A stretch of DNA of 41,526 bases from Campylobacteraceae bacterium. Its GTDB lineage: Bacteria > Campylobacterota > Campylobacteria > Campylobacterales > Campylobacteraceae. The position numbers were made by a program, and so were the translations under genes. Each line of letters begins with the position of its first letter. Position 1 is the first letter of the stretch. The stretch lies in the NCBI GenBank assembly GCA_031258205.1, contig JAIRNE010000035.1, positions 1 to 41,526 on the forward strand, in the 5' to 3' direction. Shown piece after piece: positions 39,089-41,526 of the stretch. The notes under the pieces were generated by a model, which made no database searches, had not been told where the DNA came from, and saw only the letters and a program-made list of their open reading frames with translations.

Positions 39089-41191
39089 ATGAAAATTAAG
39101 AGTCTTTACATAACATCTTTAGAGCCTTATTCGGGAACGCTCTTTGTAAGTATGGGTTTTATGGACATATTAAGACGCAGAGTCAAAAATATAGCTTTTT
39201 TCAGACCCATAGTCCTCTCAAAAGAAGATGACAATATAGCTTCATTTATGCTTAAACATTATAAACTTGATATGACGATAGACCAAGCTTTAGGTTTTAC
39301 TCTTGACGAAGTTAAATCCGCCGCCGCCAAAGGTAAACTCAGCGAATTAACGCAAAATCTTATAGCAAAATTTAAAGAGTTTGAGCAAAGATATGATTTT
39401 GTTATATGCGGAGGCATTGAACGCTCTTTATTGCCGTCAACTTTTGATTTTGATATCAATCTTGAGTTTGCAAAACATCTGGGTACTCCCGTTGTTAATA
39501 TTATAAGCGGCAAAGAACGAGAATCTGCGCAAATAGCCGAAGCCGTAAATATAGAGGCTAATGTCATAAAAAACTCCGATTGTACACACTTCAACACTTT
39601 CATCAACCGCCTTGATACGGATACTCTCAAGCGGTTAAAAGCGAACAAAAAAGAGTTATTCCAAACAAGCGTGCCTATACACATGCTGCCTGAAGTAGAA
39701 GATTTAAACAGCCCGACGATTGAAGATATCAAAAATGCTCTTAAGTGTAAGTTTGTTTTTGGCAAAAAAGAGGATTTGCGCCGCGTAGTAAAACAGATAA
39801 GAGTCGTTTCTACCACTATAGATACTATGCTTACTTTCCTTAAAGAGGGCGACCTTATTATCACGGGAGGCGACAGGTCGGATATCATTTTAGCGGCGAT
39901 TATGGCTAACAGTTCGGGCGCTTATCCGATGATAGCAGGCATTCTTTTGAGCGGCAATACGCTTCCTAAAAATTCATTTTTAAAACTTATAGAAGGTTTT
40001 TCAAAGATATCAATTCCTATCTTAAGCGCGGAAGGCGATACCATATCTACATTATTTAAGGCAAAAGATATCCAGCCGCAGATTAAACCTGCAAATGAAC
40101 GCAAAATCGCTCTTATATCGGGACTTTTCAATAAATACGTAAAAACGGACGAGATAGAGAAAAACATAGACGCCGCAAACGTGCCTACTGCAATGACGCC
40201 GATTATGTTTGAATATACTCTTTTTGAAAGAGCCAGACAAAACAGACAAAGAATCGTCCTGCCCGAAAGCAATGACGATAGAATACTGCGTGCGAGCGAA
40301 ATACTTTTAAGACGCGGCGCAGCCGACATTATACTTTTAGGCAAACCCGAAGACGTTACCAGAAGAGCTTCAAGCCTTGGTATAGACATAAAAAAAGCGA
40401 CAATTATTGAGCCTGAAAAATCCGAACTTATGGAGCAGTATATAAAAGAATTTTACGAACTTCGCAAATCAAAAGGCATAACGCTTGAACAAGCGCGTGA
40501 AATCATGCAAGACTGCAGTTATTTTGGCACAATGATGGTTCACAAAGGCGATGCCGACGGTATGGTATCAGGCGCAATACACACCACGAGCGACACTATT
40601 CGTCCGGCTTTGCAGATTATCAAAACAAAACCCGGCATCTCCATCATCTCAAGCGTATTTTTTATGTGTTTGGATACAAAAGTGCTTGTTTACGGCGATT
40701 GCGCGGTTAATAAAGACCCAAGCGCAGAAGAATTGGCGCAAATCGCCGCATCTTCAGCCGATACGGCAAAGAGTTTCGGCATAGAACCAAAAACGGCTCT
40801 ACTTTCTTACTCTACGGGAAATTCCGGCAGCGGCGAAGATGTTGAAAAGGTAAGACTTGCCGTAAAACTTGCCAAAGAGAGCCGCCCCGACCTATTGATA
40901 GAAGGTCCTATACAGTATGATGCCGCGATAGACCCGACCGTAGCCAAAACAAAACTTCCTGAAAGCAAAGTGGCAGGTCAAGCTACAGTGTTTATATTCC
41001 CGGATTTAAATACCGGCAACAACACTTACAAAGCTGTTCAGCGCTCATCAAACGCTTTAGCTATAGGTCCGGTACTGCAGGGGCTTAAAAAACCGGTCAA
41101 TGATTTAAGCCGCGGCTGTCTTGTAGCAGATATAGTAAACACGGTCGTCATCACCGCTATCCAAGCGGCTCAAATAAAAACGGAGCAATAA
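39089..41191 (+). CDS. pta: Phosphate acetyltransferase (long form with N-terminal DRTGG-type region)
   Basis: 700 aa; C-terminal PTA domain RQRIVLPESNDDRILRASEILLRRGAADIILLG, DGMVSGAIHTTSDTIRPALQIIKT, PDLNTGNNTYKAVQRSSNALAIGPVLQGLKKPVNDLSRG. Confidence 0.96.
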   Translation: MKIKSLYITSLEPYSGTLFVSMGFMDILRRRVKNIAFFRPIVLSKEDDNIASFMLKHYKLDMTIDQALGFTLDEVKSAAAKGKLSELTQNLIAKFKEFEQRYDFVICGGIERSLLPSTFDFDINLEFAKHLGTPVVNIISGKERESAQIAEAVNIEANVIKNSDCTHFNTFINRLDTDTLKRLKANKKELFQTSVPIHMLPEVEDLNSPTIEDIKNALKCKFVFGKKEDLRRVVKQIRVVSTTIDTMLTFLKEGDLIITGGDRSDIILAAIMANSSGAYPMIAGILLSGNTLPKNSFLKLIEGFSKISIPILSAEGDTISTLFKAKDIQPQIKPANERKIALISGLFNKYVKTDEIEKNIDAANVPTAMTPIMFEYTLFERARQNRQRIVLPESNDDRILRASEILLRRGAADIILLGKPEDVTRRASSLGIDIKKATIIEPEKSELMEQYIKEFYELRKSKGITLEQAREIMQDCSYFGTMMVHKGDADGMVSGAIHTTSDTIRPALQIIKTKPGISIISSVFFMCLDTKVLVYGDCAVNKDPSAEELAQIAASSADTAKSFGIEPKTALLSYSTGNSGSGEDVEKVRLAVKLAKESRPDLLIEGPIQYDAAIDPTVAKTKLPESKVAGQATVFIFPDLNTGNNTYKAVQRSSNALAIGPVLQGLKKPVNDLSRGCLVADIVNTVVITAIQAAQIKTEQ

Positions 41192-41526
41192 ATGAAAATA
41201 CTTGTAATAAATTCCGGAAGCTCTTCCATCAAGTTTCAACTTTTTTCCATGAGGGAAAGCAAAGTAATAGTATCAGGACTTATAGAGCAGATAGGCGAAT
41301 CTATAGGTAAAGTAAAAATAAGCTCGGTGCACCATGAAGAGCCGATAACAAAAACAGTTCAAGTAAAAGACCACGAGCAGGGCATTGAAATCATCTCCTC
41401 GTTTTTAATAGATGAAAAAGTGATAAAAGGCTTTGATGAATTAGACGGAATAGGACATAGAGTAGTGCACGGGGGTACTATACAAGAAACTGAAATCATT
41501 AATGATAAAATCATAAAAGTTCTTGA
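41192..41526 (+). CDS. ackA: Acetate kinase (N-terminal part, truncated by window end)
   Basis: MKILVINSGSSSIKFQLFSM..., GIGHRVVHGG; starts directly after the pta stop. Confidence 0.96.
   Translation, partial: MKILVINSGSSSIKFQLFSMRESKVIVSGLIEQIGESIGKVKISSVHHEEPITKTVQVKDHEQGIEIISSFLIDEKVIKGFDELDGIGHRVVHGGTIQETEIINDKIIKVL

Noticed and set aside
39259-39888. 209-aa minus-strand ORF opposite pta
   Set aside because: Serine/leucine-rich composition typical of antisense translation; fully inside the well-supported pta gene.
39922-40389. 155-aa minus-strand ORF opposite pta
   Set aside because: Shadow ORF inside a conserved gene; no domain support.
1-41526. CRISPR array, transposon, prophage, toxin-antitoxin or defence island
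   Set aside because: No regularly spaced repeats, transposase, integrase or known defence motifs seen on either strand; gene content is contiguous core chromosome.

Overview
AT-rich chromosomal window with the gene content and order of a Campylobacterota (epsilonproteobacterial) genome. It is densely packed and mostly housekeeping. Contents from left to right: the 5' end of an AMP-dependent acyl-CoA ligase; nhaA; two tandem DUF945-type proteins; tRNA-Ile2(CAU); rodA; an rluD-family pseudouridine synthase; a FnIII lipoprotein; trmB; an ftsE-ftsX-envC-like cluster; a NfeD/SPFH pair; mrdA with a small membrane protein; a GNAT protein; engB-lptA-lptC-kdsC-hisB; rlpA-mltD-like; tatD; recN; nadK; a small lipoprotein; argG; rplI-hslV-hslU-era; an eight-gene MSHA-type type IV pilus assembly cluster (order like mshI-J-K-L-M-N-E-G); and pta-ackA (ackA truncated at the window end). 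I saw no CRISPR array, rRNA, transposase, prophage or defence island. I found no clear evidence of a wholly new system. The best leads are the pilin-less MSHA-like cluster (PilM/PilN-type fusion, degenerate MshEN motif, coupling mini-ORF), the catalytically degenerate LytM protein behind FtsEX, the tandem DUF945 pair, a MreD-position membrane protein, and a perfect 17-bp palindrome next to the pta -10 box. All functional calls come from reading protein motifs by eye; no searches were run.
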